Shown here piece after piece: positions 44,907 to 58,345 of a stretch of DNA of 64,000 nt. Source of the stretch: Eutypa lata (Eukaryota > Ascomycota > Sordariomycetes > Xylariales > Diatrypaceae); assembly GCA_022661535.1 (NCBI GenBank), contig JAKULF010000005.1, positions 2,356,001 to 2,420,000 of the forward strand. The letters run 5' to 3'. The notes below the pieces were generated by a model. It did not search any database. It saw nothing but the letters and a program-made list of their open reading frames with translations, and was not told the origin of the DNA. The position numbers and the translations under genes are program-made. Numbering within the stretch: position 1 is the stretch's first letter; each line of letters opens with the position of its first letter.

Positions 44907-45551
44907 CAGCCAATGGAAGCTGCTGAAAAAGTTTCTTAAGAGTCATTATAGTTCTCAGTCCAAACCATTCACTAACGCAAAGATTGCTTGCTCCATTTAT
45001 GGTTGATTGATCATCGCTCTTTACCTACATATATAACGTTTATGTGCATACTGGCTGTGAGACCAACTAGTATCATTATTCAATAACTACATAGTTAAGA
45101 CTAGTTGGTTATCTGTTTTAGATGCATGCGTAAGGGGTAAAGTAAGTAATACTTTGTAAGGATGTTGGATATGTAGATACTACCTCCCTAGGCATTGCGT
45201 GGTTGCTTTCTAGGGGAGGGTTAATGGAATCAATCTCTTGAGCCTCATGCAGATACATACAACCAGTGGCTCCTTTAGTGAGCCAACTGCTCTGCTATGC
45301 TCAGCTTACCGAACCTTTGGGGGCTGGGCTTACTGGGCAGCTGGGGTACAATATGTGTTTAGAGACGTCGCTTTGGCGTTAACGCGCAATTGCGCGTTGC
45401 CCAGTCTGCGCAATCCACATATATGCAGCACAACGCGCGAATGCGCATTTCAAATGTTAAGTAGCCATGGTCTCATTTGATTTAACGTCTTTCAATAAAT
45501 ATTGCATAGTCCCTTTTAAGAGGCTCAATTAAAGGTAAACCTCCTCACACA
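44907..45551. other. Intergenic with an 18-bp palindrome
   Basis: About 640 bp, no gene supported. A perfect palindrome AACGCGCAATTGCGCGTT lies at 45381-45398 in a short CpG-rich patch. Confidence 0.5.
45381..45398. repeat. Perfect 18-bp CpG-rich palindrome
   Basis: Both halves are exact complements. The patch 45375-45450 carries several CGCG/TGCGC motifs in otherwise AT-rich DNA, so a dimeric DNA-binding protein site is possible. Confidence 0.6.
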
Positions 45552-45959
45552 TCAATTCGCCTTGAAAAATCGCTCTCCCGTCATACCTGAGTGCGAGATA
45601 GGATCATGGCCGACGGCTTGACTCGATTGCATCTGTTTTCTCTCCCTTTCTTCTACCACTTCAAACCCGGTTTCTTTTCTTTTGTTTCGGCCGTGGGACC
45701 GTGAGTCGGGTTTGAGTACCGATTTGTTGGCGTCCTCGAAGAAGTCAGAGCATTGTTGGACTACATCAGTGATGGCCTCTCGACCGGAACCGGTGGGGTT
45801 GCTCCCGATGACTTCTTCAAGGGAGCGAACTTGACCCTCGAGTGATCTCATGATGGCGAACGGGTTTTCAGCTATGCTGTTGACCGCGACGCGGCATGTA
45901 AATCTCGGTTGGCCATCTTCGTTAATGTATCGTTCGAGCAGGGGTTGGTTGTCGGACAT
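45552..45959 (-). CDS. Uncharacterised small protein, 135 aa
   Basis: Single-exon frame from the ATG at 45959 (MSDNQPLLERYINEDGQ) to TGA. Family not recognised. The first 75 residues look helical, with an acidic face (ENPFAIMRSLEGQVRSLEEVI). The rest is charged and probably disordered, with a basic patch SHGRNKRKE that could act as a nuclear signal. It is divergent from the zinc-finger gene starting at 46428, with about 470 bp between the starts, so the two could share a promoter. Confidence 0.55.
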   Translation of the reverse strand: MSDNQPLLERYINEDGQPRFTCRVAVNSIAENPFAIMRSLEGQVRSLEEVIGSNPTGSGREAITDVVQQCSDFFEDANKSVLKPDSRSHGRNKRKETGFEVVEERERKQMQSSQAVGHDPISHSGMTGERFFKAN

Positions 45960-46427
45960 GACTAGTTGTCTCTTCAGCTAAAGTTCCCCCCTACTCTGCC
46001 CTGATAACTCTTACTTGTTATTATGTATTGAAGCTCTAGAAGCATTTTATCAAATGAGAAACAAATCTTTGCTCGTGCGTTTATCGCAGTTGGTGTGATT
46101 CATGAGCTGCTGCTTTACTGTCATGGACACTTCACAAGACAGAATCCTAACAATAGCCGCCCTGCACTGCTTTTCCCGCAAACCAACATCTTTGAACGAT
46201 CCATGATCATCCCTCAGAGATGTTGCCAAGAGTCGAATGGCGGCCATTTTGCGCCGACGAGGCAGACTCGCCTACCTGCGAATCTGCATCTCATTGCGAT
46301 GCTGGCCCCACATCTGGATTCGAGCGCGCAGCCTGACCCGACCAACCCAAGTTTCGTAACTTCCAGCGGGAAACAAGTCGAGGAAATGTTTTGATCAGTT
46401 TTAGAATAATCGAATTAAACGGTTGTT
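45960..46427. other. Divergent promoter region
   Basis: 468 bp between two divergent starts. A plus-strand frame of 99 codons (46095-46394) has no recognisable content. Confidence 0.4.
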
Positions 46428-47196
46428 ATGGATAATCGGTCAGGAAATGTAGAAATTGCCATTTCTGGCGCCGAGCGACTGGCCTGCCCCTTTCAGTCCA
46501 GGTACCCGGACAAGTACACGAAAGCCGGGTCTTGCCGAACCGGGCTCGCAGATATCCCTAAGTTGATGTGAGTGTCATACTTCATCTAGCGGTTGTAGCC
46601 ACCACTGTTCTAACTAGATGTGGAGTGAGCACTTCAAGAAACACCACTCGCCGAAGTGCTCCGAATGCAGTGCACCTTTCCGTACCGTCGACGATTTCGG
46701 CCTACATCGAAGCAGCTCTTGTTCCCGTGCAGGCGAAGAGACCGGCCACCTATGTGAAGTTCAGCTGAAAGCGATCACAGCGATGCCTAAGCGTTCCCAA
46801 GGCGTTTCACCCGCGAACAAGTGGGAGAAGATCGATCATATTATCTTCGACGACGATGTCAACATGCGTTCTCCATTTGTGCAGTCGCTAGAGCACCTCC
46901 GACATGTCATCCAGATGCGACCCCTTTGGCTTGACGAAAGCCTCCAGATTTCTCTTTCGTCTGACATAGGTGGTTTTCTAGCTGATGTAGAGAAGCTACT
47001 TCATATTGTAAGCCGTGGGAGAATGACGGCACTGCCCAAGGTTCCCAATACCTCCGAAGGATTGGGTGAATCATCCCGTGACGTTACCCTTCCCAATATG
47101 CCGTATGCTCGGGACACCAGCATGGAGATGATAGCCTTAGACATGGGGAATGACGAGTACACTTCGGCCTTTGAAGATATCGATCTGAACTTCTGA
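46428..47196 (+). CDS. Fungal C2H2-like zinc-finger protein (short)
   Basis: Exon 1 is 46428-46567, the intron 46568-46625 (GTGAGT to GGAG), and exon 2 46626-47196; 236 residues. The nearer AG at 46617 breaks the frame. Using the next AG restores it and gives ADIPKLIEHFKKHHSPKC, which matches the family spacing and lies a normal distance from the CTAAC branch. The pattern is ACPFQSRYPDKY, then C-R-T-G, then EHFKKHHSPKCSECSAPF, then LHRSSSC. It occurs in many fungal proteins as irregular C2H2/C2HC fingers of unknown role. The C-terminus is acidic. It is related to the larger gene at 47813-49825. Confidence 0.72.
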
Positions 47197-47812
47197 ACGG
47201 AGATGACCATGGGCAATTCAATACTTTTCATCTACACGAGTCAACAATAGCCTATGGTTAGCATCTGTGGATGATATGATAGCATTCTTCCCCCCTAGCT
47301 ACTATATAGTTTACAATGCTCGCATGTTTTGCTTCTAGTCACGCATTAAGGTGAAGCACGTCCATATTTTAGATTCCTAGTTAAGGGCCAGGTCCTGTAG
47401 CACTCGGGTTAGATCATTCTTAGCAGTTCCATAGCTTGGTAGAGAATCGCCCGAGCCTGGTGGTCAAGTATGCTACTCCCTCTGGCCCTACACATTATTA
47501 TGAGTCGGTACGCCTGTCTACGTCATCCGCGACCAATGAGATAAGCTGAATAGAGATGTAGGAATGGGGGTGGCACCGAGAAGGGGGCATTGTAGCAATG
47601 CCATCCGAAAGTGGTTTAGCGCAGGTTTAGCCAACATCGCATAGCGATGTTTGATATTCCGCCTGTCTGCCTGTCGGAACGCCTTACGAGCTTGTTCTCC
47701 CACACCATATCTTCCCATTCGGGCAGCTCTCTTAACTTGAGGCCTTTTAAAATAGCTTTTTCTCATTTTACCATAACGCGCCACCTCCATCCGCCACTTT
47801 GCCTCACACACT
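47197..47812. other. Intergenic between the two zinc-finger genes
   Basis: About 620 bp. No supported frame; probably 3' region of one gene and promoter of the next. Confidence 0.45.
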
Positions 47813-49825
47813 ATGATCGCGATTATATCCCCGGCTTCACATTGTGGACTAGGCGCTTTTCCCCATGTCCAACCAAACCAGTCAGCATTTGAAGGAGAGA
47901 ACCTATCTTCAAAGCGACTGGGAACTTCTCCCTTGCGATTCTATCGAGTGCTGGGCACTGACAAGTCCCATGACCATACAAAATGGTCAAATCCAACTCT
48001 ATTAAAAGTCTCCGTTGCAGGTGCTTTAGCGGACACGTCTGGGCTTAGCTATACTCGAGAAGCCCAAGCACACCATAAATTGGACCTCAAGCCTAGCAAA
48101 AATGCTATACCAAACACATCAGACACAATGAATCAAATAACATCACCCTCCTCAGTTGGATATTGGTGTGATGAACAAATACAATCTCAGGCCAATCATC
48201 ATAGTAGCCGAGACATTAGTGGTGCACGTAAGTATTCATATGTAGCTTGGCTAAGGGAGAATGAATTAATGACCACTAGGAGGAATATCCACGGCCGTGG
48301 GTACTGCATCCCCATTGCAAAGCACTCGTAAGGACGTGGGCAACGAACAACCCTTACAAGTGTCCCAATACCACACTTCTGATTATCGAGAAATTCTACT
48401 AATGGTTGGCTTGTATCAACTCACAATCGTGTTCATTATGGTTTCTTGGCTGCACCAAACCGAGCCTTGGAGAACTTCACAGAGGCTTCTTGAGCCTTTA
48501 CACTGGGATCATATGTGGGCTCTCGAAGGGTGTCTATTGAACCAAAGTCAAAAGCAGGACATGATAGAACTATTCATGAGTACTTTCGTAAATTTGGTTG
48601 AGAGCCAAGAGGCTGCTGATGGTGCATCGCCAACGTCGCAAGATTCTGGGAGCCAGCAGCCTCTATCTCACACGAGATCTCCGTCACATCATGGAACAAA
48701 TGAGACGGCATCATCGACACCAAGGCTGGCAAAGGATGATGCCGGTGATGATGGAGACGGTGGTGCTGATTCTCCAAGAGCTAAGAAGCGCAAGTTGAAT
48801 GAGATTCCGCCAAAATCACTGTTCGCTTGTCCCTTCTTCCAGCGCGACCCAAGCCGCTATCAATCCGAAAGGGCGTGTGTTGGACCGGGTTGGCCCAGTA
48901 TACACCGCATGAAGTATATCATAAGTCACTAGATAATCGCACCTGAATGCTGATCAAACATACAGGGAGCATCTATACCGAAAACATATGCAGCCCAAAT
49001 ATGTCTGCTGTCGGTGTTGGGAGATTTTCCCCTTCGATAACGAATTGGAGCAACATATGCGATCGGATATTCCTTGCCCCAAGAAAGAAAGCACTCCTCA
49101 GTCTGCCGGTATCACACCAAAGCAAGTAGAAGAACTTAAGCGCAAGAAGCGATCCAGTTCTAGTGTAACAGATGTTGAGAAATGGAATGAAGTGTATAAG
49201 ATTCTATTTCCTCATGACAAACATGTCCCATCTCCCTGTATGCTTCAAACTTCTTAAATCTTTATTATTCCTTCACTAATCTAAGACAGTCTATGAACGA
49301 ACCGAGACATTACCAAAGAGCGATTATAGAAATGGTCAAGTCCAGCTCAAAAGATTCCTTCAGACGGAAATATCAAGCCGTGTGAGGGAAAAAGTAGAAA
49401 GACATTTCGACAAGTTGGAAGAGTCTGTGATGTCGTCTTTCCTTGACATCGTCAAAGACACGTTATCTGAGGTACTCCAAGAGTATCCTTCGAGGGATAT
49501 AACCATGTCAAGTCATGATTCGCCTCAAGAGCTTGCCGAGTCCTGGGGCAATACGTCACCGGCCGTGACCAACTGTGATGCACCAACCTCTTTTAAAGAT
49601 ATTCTACCACCAGGTGAAGATTATAGTCTCTTGTCGAGCCATAGCGACTTTCACAGCGACTCTTTTAATAGTTACTTTTCGAACATCTTGGAACCCCAGG
49701 AGACATGGCCTTTTAGAACAGAAAATGATGAGGGTACAGACAATGGTTTCAACTACGAAATAGAGGACTTATGTAATTTATCTCAGATCGAACATGGTCA
49801 CACAGAGAACAATAATTCAACATGA
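47813..49825 (+). CDS. Fungal C2H2-like zinc-finger protein (long)
   Basis: Four exons: 47813-48227, 48280-48913, 48966-49237 and 49290-49825. The three introns are each 52 bp, phases are consistent, and the product is 618 residues. The ATG at 47813 is the first in frame; a later start (48128) cannot be excluded. A Ser-rich central region with a basic RAKKRKLNE (likely nuclear signal) precedes the finger module. That module reads FACPFFQRDPSRY, C-V-G-P-G-W, IHRMKEHLYRKHMQPKYVCCRCWEIF split by intron 2, and LEQHMRSDIPC. A charged helix and a Ser/Asp-rich acidic tail follow. The module is shared with the gene at 46428. Function unknown; nuclear action is inference. The stop codon lies right at the border of the AT-rich block. 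Confidence 0.78.
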
Positions 49826-50232
49826 TTGCATTATTAAGCACTTATAATTAAAGCAAGAATTACAATACCACCCTTCTTAATAATAACATAATAATTTTAT
49901 ATACATTAAAAAATAAAAAATAAAAATAATATAATAAATTAAAGTATAAATAATATTAAATATTTAAGAAAAATATATAATTTAACTTTATTTAAATTTA
50001 TTTTAAAAGTTTTATATTATATTTATTTTTAAATATTAAATAATATAAAATTAAAAACGTTATAAAATTTAAAATAAATTCTTTTTTACGATTTATTTAT
50101 ATAAATATATAAATATATATTATATTATATATTAAAAATATTTAAAAGAATTTATATAATATAATTTAAAAATAAAATTTAAAATAAAAAAAAGTTATTA
50201 TAAATATATTTTATTATTTTTAATAATATTTA

Positions 50233-50269
<37 letters not shown>
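50233..50269. repeat. (ATT)n microsatellite
   Basis: About 12 copies of ATT within the AT-rich block. Confidence 0.85.
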
Positions 50270-50271
<2 letters not shown>

Positions 50272-51191
50272 TTTATATTTTACGTTTTAAATATTTAATA
50301 TTTAATATTATAATTAAGTTATTATAAAAATATATAAAGTAAATTACGATTTAATATTAAATAACGCTTTTTTAATTTTAAAAGATTATAATTATATCGT
50401 TAAATATATATTATAATAAATTTAAAAAATAAAAACCGTTAAATTAAATTAATAATTATTTTAATTTATAAATAAAACTTATTATATTATTTTTATTAAT
50501 TTATAAATTTAATTAATTTTAATTAAGTTTTATATTAATTAATTTAACTTTTCGTATTAATTAATTAAAAAAAACTTATATTATTAAATTAATAATATTA
50601 ATTTTATTAAAAGTTAATTTATTTAATTATTTATTATAAAACTTATTTTTTTAATAAACGAAAAAAAATATTAAAAAGCTTTTTATATAATTAAATCGCG
50701 ATTAAGTTAATATAATAATACGTTAAAAATTAAATTTATAAATAAATAAATTTAATTTAATAATTAATAAAATTATATTAATTATATAATATTTCTTTTA
50801 ATAAAAGATAATTAAAGTTATATTTTTAATATTAAATATTTATTATAAAAAATGCTTTAAGTTTAATTTTTTAAAATAATAAATCGAAAAATAATAATTA
50901 TAAAAAAATTTAAATTTTTTTTATAAAATTCTTTTTTATTAATTTAAAATTAAAATTATAATAAAATAATAAATTATATTTTAATTTTAATATTTAATTT
51001 ATTTTTAAAATTTATAAATTAAAATATATAAAAACGTAAAATTTTAATTTTAATTTTTAATTTTTTTATATATTTCTTTTTAAAATTAATATAATATATA
51101 TTAAAATATTTTTTTATTAAGACTTTTATATAAATTTAATTATTTTTATATATAATTTTTATTTAATTATTTATATATATTAAAATATATA

Positions 51192-51392
51192 AATAAATAT
51201 TAATTTTAAATAATTTTCGAAAATTAAAATATATATTATTATTTAAAAAAGTTTACATTAACTTAATTATAAGCTCGAATTATATATTAATCTTTATGCT
51301 TTAAGTATTACACGTAACATTTTAAAATACTTTTAATGTTTAACTTTTTATTATTATTATAAACCGTTATTAAGGCACTTTATTTATTAATA
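51192..51392. repeat. Left LTR of pair A
   Basis: Direct copy of 58145-58345; this copy keeps more C and G than its partner (for example CACGTAAC, GGCACTT). Confidence 0.75.
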
Positions 51393-54300
51393 CGTTTTTT
51401 TATATTAATAAATAATTAATTCTTTTAAAATTTTAAAAAACTTAAAAAATTAAATTATAAATTTATTAAAATTAAACTTTTAACTTTTATATTTACTTTT
51501 ATAATTTAATTATTTAATTATTAATTTTATTTATATATATACGCTTAAAATTTAATTAAGTTATTATTTATTAATAAATTTTTTAATTTTATATATAAAA
51601 CTTACGATATTATTAATTAATGCGTTATCGATTATATAAAATTAAATAAAATTCGAAATTTTTAATTTTAAAAATAACGAAAAACTTTAATTAAAAGTTA
51701 TTAATTATTAGTTTTTTTTTATATTATACATTATAAATGTTAAAAAAAATAATTAATAAAAACGAGTTTATTTAATAAAAATTAAATTAATTTAAAAGTT
51801 ACTTTAAATTTTTTAAATTAAATATTAAAAAAAAAAGTTTTTAAATTAAATAAATACGATAATCGTAAAAGAAATGTCGTAATAATATAAGGTTTTAAAA
51901 AATAACGAATTTTTTTCTTTATAACGAAAGTTTAACGAATGTTATTTTTTTATTATTTTAATTAATTTAATTTATTTATTAATTAATATATTTTTTAATC
52001 TTTTAAACGCCTTTTAAATTAATTTTAAATTTAATTTTATTACGAATTCGTTAAAAACTTTTTAATTAAAAGGTTTAATAAAGTTATTTATTAAATTTTC
52101 ATTCGTTTTAATATATTAAATTTTAATATAATTATTATTAATCTTTTAACGTATATAATAATAATTAATTTAAATATAACGTTTTTTTTTTAAATATTAT
52201 AATCTTTTTTATTTATTTTAATATATTTATATTATTCTTTAATAAAGTAATAAGTTTTTTAAACATTAAATTAAGTTTTTATAAAAAGTTTTTAATATTT
52301 ATTATTTTTATTATTATAACATTTAAAGTTACGTATTTAACTTTCGTTATATAACGAATAATAATCGTTTAAAGTTTTAAAATTTATATAATAAAAGCTT
52401 TTATTATATAAAATACATAATTTATAATTAATTTATTTAAATTAAAGTTATTATCGTAATTAAAATTTATTATTTTAAATAATTTAAAGTTATTATATTT
52501 ATAATATAAATGTTTTTTATTTAAAGTTTAATATTAAATCGATAAATTTATAATGTTATTTATATATTTCGATAAACGTTTAATATAATTTATATATTTT
52601 AATAACGAATTACTTATAAATTAAATTTAAATAAACGTTATATAAGTCGTATTAAATTTAATTATATAATTTAAAAAGTTAAACTTTTTAATTAAACTTA
52701 TATATTTAAACGTTTCGTTTTTAATAATAATTTTTTAATTTTAAATTATATATTATTTATAATTTAAAATAAACGAAATAAATAACGACTTTATATCGTT
52801 TATATTTATTATTTAAAGCGATTTTTTAATATATTATTATTAATTTAAATAAATATTATTAATAAAACTTAATTTAATAATACGAATATTTAAAAATTAA
52901 TTAATTTCGCTTAAATTTTTAATAATAATTATCTTAATAATAACTTTTATAAGCTTTATAAAACGTTTTTTATTTACGTTAAATAATAAAAAATTATTAA
53001 TATATAAAGTTATAATATTATTTATTTTAAAATTTAAATAAATAACGTCGTTTAATATTAAAGTTATAAAGTTTAATTATTTTAAAATAACTTTAATTTT
53101 TATTTATTAAGTTATATTAATTTGCTTAAGTTTATATAAAGGTTTATTAATTAAATAATATAATTTAAATTATATTTATATTTTTTTTTTAAAAATATAC
53201 GTTAAAATATTTCTTTAATAACGAAAACATTTTTATAAATAATTTTCTTTTTAATTTATTATTAAAATATATTATAATAAAGTTTATTTATATAATATAT
53301 TAATTATATAATATTATAAAAGTTATAAAAATTCGTTAATATATAATTTAAGTTATAATTATAATAATTTCGTTATAATTAATATTTTTTCGTTATATAA
53401 ATTCTTTTATATATATATAAGCTTTTAATTTTTTAAAATCGCTTATTAATATAAATTTTTTTCGTAATATTTATATAACGTTTATTAAATATTTATATAT
53501 TATTTCGATTAATAAAATAAATTTAAATAATTTTTAATTAATGTTTTTTTATATTTTTATAAATATTACTTTTATTTATAAGTTTTTTTTAAGATTTATT
53601 AAAGTTTTTTTTAATAACGAATTGTTTTTAAATATTATCGTTATTAATTTATATATTTTTAAATATTTAAAAAAGTTTAATATTTTATAAAAGTTTTTAA
53701 AAATATTATATCGTTTTTTTTAAATAAAAACATTATTTATATATAAAAATAAGTTTATATTATTACTTTAAAAGCGTTATTAAAACTTATAAATTTACGT
53801 TTTTAATCGTTTATAATGTTATTATTAATAAAATCGAATTTAAAATTATATTTATTAATATTTTTATTCTTTTAAATAAATCGTATTTAATATAATTTAA
53901 TTATAATTTTAAAGTATTTTTCGAAAGCGTTATATATATAAAGTTTAAAAATTATTTTTTTCGAACGATTATATTTACGTTTAATAAATTATTTTTTGTT
54001 TTTTTTATTCGTTTTATTATTAAATATAACGTTATTATTATCGTTTTAAATATTAACTTTTTATTTATTTTTTTTATTAATTTAATAACGAAGTTATTTT
54101 TAAATTTATTTTAAAAGTAATCGAATAATGTTTTTTAAATTAAAAAAAGTATTTAATTTCGTAAAGTTTTTATATATTATAATATAAAAAGTTATAAAAA
54201 AACGTTTTTTTTTTATTAATTATATAATATAATTATTTTTTTTTTCGTATTTTAAAAAGATGTTTTTTATACTTTAATTAATTAATTTTTTAAATTAAAC

Positions 54301-57300
54301 TTTTTTTTTTAATTAATAAATATAACGTAACGTGATTTTAAAATGTATAAATGTTCGTAACGAAGTAAATAATTATCGTTAAAATTTAAATTTTTTTAAT
54401 AAATTTTCGTAAAAGTTATATTTTTAATTAATAATTAATTTATTTTATTAATTATTTCGATAATTATTTTTATAACGTAATTTTAAAAACATATAAAGAT
54501 TTTTATTTAAATTATATAAGCTTTAATTTCGTTTTATATAAATTTAATAATGTGTTTTATAATTTTATTTTAATATTAATTATAAAGTAATGATAATTAA
54601 AGTTTAATATTACGTTTTTTATAAAATTCGCTTATTTTAAATATATTAAATTTTCGTTTATTATTTAATTTTAAAATTCGAATTATTATTTTTTTATTAT
54701 TTTTATTAAAAGATTAATTAATAAAATATTAAATTATTTTTTTAATATAATTTTATAAATATTATTAAATATTACTTTTAATTTTTATTAATTTTATATT
54801 ATAATATTAATTGTAATTTTTAATTATTAAATTATAATATAAGTTATTACGTAATAATATAAATTATATTATATTTATATCGTATTATATAATTTCGTTT
54901 ATATAAGTTAATTTTTCTTAAATATTTTTTAACGAAAACTTTTTAACTTTTATTATATTATAAGTCGTATAAAGTAAAGTTTTAATATTTTCGAATTTAA
55001 AGTTTATATTATAAAATCGTTTAATACTTTAAATTAAACGTTTAATATTAAAATAATAAAGTTAATAATGTTATAAAATGATTTATTTTATAATGTTTTT
55101 ATTTATTATAACTTTTTCGTTATTATTAAATTTAAATATTATATATTAAAAAATAATTAATTTATTATTATTACTTTTTAACACGTATTTTTATTTATTA
55201 TTATTAATTTTAAGTTTAAATATATTAAAAGTTTATAATAAAAACCTTCGTTTTTTTATATTAATTATCGTAAAAGTTTTTTTATTTAACGATTTTAAAA
55301 TATTATAATTTAAATAATTGCTTTTTTTATATTATATTTTATTAAAAAATATTTTAAGCGAAAATTCCTTAATAATTAAAGTATATAATATTATTAAGTT
55401 TAAACGAAATTTATTAAACTTAATTAATTATTATATAATAATATTAATAATTAAAACGTAAATAAAACTTATTTTAATATTAATAATAAAGCGATTTTAT
55501 TCGATACTTTTAATCGTTTTTTTAATTAAATCGTTAAAGTTATTAATAATATTAACATTTAAGTTATTATTTTATAATAATTAATTTTTCGTATTATTTA
55601 TAAAGTATATTTAAAGAATTATTATTTAATAAATAATAATTATAATGTTTAAAACGTTTTTTTATATAACTTTTTTAATATTTTTTTCGTTTTTAACGCT
55701 TTTTTATTTAATAAAAGTTAAAATTATAATGCTTTTTAACTTAATTTATTAATATATAATATTAAAAGTTAATTTATTATATTATTTAAATAATTTCTTT
55801 AATGCGTTTTATTTTATAAAAATAATAATTAAAAAAGTAAAACTTTTATATATATTTTTAAATTTAATTAAAATTATTAAATCGTTAAGTTTAATTAAAT
55901 AATCGTAATTATTATAATCGTTATTATTATTAATAACTTTACTTTTACTTTTATTTTTACTTTTATTATTATTACTTTTTCGTTTTTCGTTTTTATAATA
56001 TTAAAATATATATTCGTATTTATTATAATTAAAGTAAAAAAGCTTTTTTTTATTATTTATAAAAAGTTTATTAAATCGGTTATTTTTTTATAAATTCGAT
56101 TTTTTTATTTTTTTATTATTATTGTTTTTTTTAAATATATAATTTCGTATTTTTATGCGATTTATTAATGTTTTTTATTTAATTTTAAAATTTAATATTA
56201 AAGTTTTTAATAAATTTATAAATAAAGTAATTAATTATTTATAATATAAAGCTTATAATTTTATATTAATAAATAACTTTATTTTTTACGACGTTTATAA
56301 ATATCGTAATATAAACGACTTTATTTAATTTTATATTAATTAATTTTATTTCTTTTATATATTTTTAAAATTATATAATAAAAATAAAAGGATTTTTTCC
56401 GTTATATTTAAAGTTATAAAAGTTATTTTAAATGCTTTATTAACGTATTATATTAATTATTAAAAAGGTAAATTATAAAGTTTTTAACATTTTAATTTTT
56501 AAAGTTATATTCGTAATTAATTATTAAAGATATTATTTATAAGTTTTTATAATAATTTTCGTAAGTTTAATTTCGGCGAATTTAAATAGTTTTATATTTT
56601 TTTTATAATTAATTTTTTTTAAAGTAAAACTTAAAGTATTACGTTAAAGTTTTTAATTATTAAAACTTTTAAAGTGGTTTTTCTTTTAATTTTAAAAAAA
56701 AACTTTTTTTATTTTTTTTAAAAATTCTTTTTAACGGATTTATATAAGCTTTTATTCGTTTTTAAAATTTTAAAAAAATAAGTTTTTCAAGTATTATAAT
56801 CGAAATTATTTAAGTTTAAATTATTCGAATTTAAATTATTAAGATTTATATTTTATATACTTTTATATTATTTATTAAGTTTATTTACTTATTGATTTTT
56901 TTTATAATAATATAAAGAAAAAAAAATACGGTTTTTTCGTTTATTTAATTTCGTTATTTTAATATTAATTAAATTACGATAACTTTTTAATAAAGTAATT
57001 ATCGACGAAGTTTTAAGTTATTATTTATAAATATTATAATAAAGGTTTATAAAGTATAATTATTTAAGTTATAAAAAATACGAAAATTTAAAATAAGCTT
57101 AATATATAATTTAATTTATTATAAAATTAATATTATAAAAAAAAAGTAAATGTTTATATATTTAAAAAAAAAAAATAACTTATTTATTTATTTTACATTA
57201 AATATTTAAATAAATTTTACGATTAAAGCTTTAATAAAGTAAGTATTAAACTTAATTTTATTTTAAATAATACGTTTTTTGCATTTAATATTATAACGTT

Positions 57301-58144
57301 AAAATATTACGAAATAAGTAAATTTATATTTATTAATAATTATGCATTTATTAATATTTACGTTTATTTTATATAAGTTTTATTAAATATTAATTATATA
57401 TTTATTTATTATTAAAATATAACGTTTATACGTTTATTTTATATTAATTTATTAATTATATAATTAAAGTTAATTTTAACGTTACGATTATTTACGCGTA
57501 AAGTTAAATTTTATATTTATATATTTTTAAATTATTTTACGATAACGTTTATATTATTTTAATATTAATTTATTATTTTTTATTATTAAACTTTTATTAT
57601 TAATACGATTTGTTTTTTAATTTAAGTTTTTTTTATAAAGTTATATATAATATTTTTAATATCGTTTATTATTATAAAAAGTTTATTAAATTTATAATAA
57701 TTTATAAATATCGATAAAAAAAAAAGTTATACGTTTAATTTCGATAAAAAAAAAGAATTTAATATAATAACGTTAAGAAATTAACTTAAGTAATTAATTT
57801 ATTTATAAAATTTTATAATTTTTTTATTATTAAAATAAAGTTATTTAAATAAATAAAAAGATTATTTAATTATTAAAGTTTCGATTAAATTAAAAAAATA
57901 AAATATTAAATTATAATTTAATTTAATAAAAAATAATAATAAATATCGTTAATAATATAATCGTTATAATTTTTAATAACATTAAAAATTCGTTTACTTT
58001 TTATTATTATTAATATTAATTTTTTTCGCGAATTTTTTAAGTTAAAGTTAATAAAGCGTTATTATAAATAATGTATTTATTTTTATATAAATCTTTTAAT
58101 TATTAATTTATAAAATCGAAATTATTATTATATTAAAATACGCG

Positions 58145-58345
58145 AATAAATATTAATTTTAAATAACTTTTAAAAATTAAAATATATATTATTATTTAAA
58201 AAAGTTTATATTAACTTAATTATAAGTTTAAATTATATATTAATCTTTATACTTTAAATATTATACGTAATACTTTAAGATATTTTCGATATTTAATTTT
58301 TTATTATTATTATAAATCGTTATTAAAGTATTTTATTTATTAATA
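58145..58345. repeat. Right LTR of pair A
   Basis: Direct copy of 51192-51392, with more C-to-T type changes. Confidence 0.75.

Larger units (their letters stand above)
51192..58345. mobile_element. RIP-degraded LTR retrotransposon (pair A)
   Basis: Two direct repeats of equal length, 51192-51392 and 58145-58345 (201 bp each), bound about 6.75 kb. They align almost without gaps, and the differences are mostly C/T or G/A, for example AAGCTCGAATT versus AAGTTTAAATT. Size and layout fit a Ty3/gypsy-like element with short LTRs. ATATA flanks both ends and could be a 5-bp target duplication, but that is weak in AT-rich DNA. The internal region is too mutated to read a polyprotein. A T-run just inside the left repeat could be the polypurine tract of a minus-oriented element. 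Confidence 0.7.

Noticed and set aside
46618..46620. ATG as start of the short zinc-finger protein
   Set aside because: An upstream exon with the first half of the finger module joins in frame through the 46625 acceptor, so this ATG lies in the intron.
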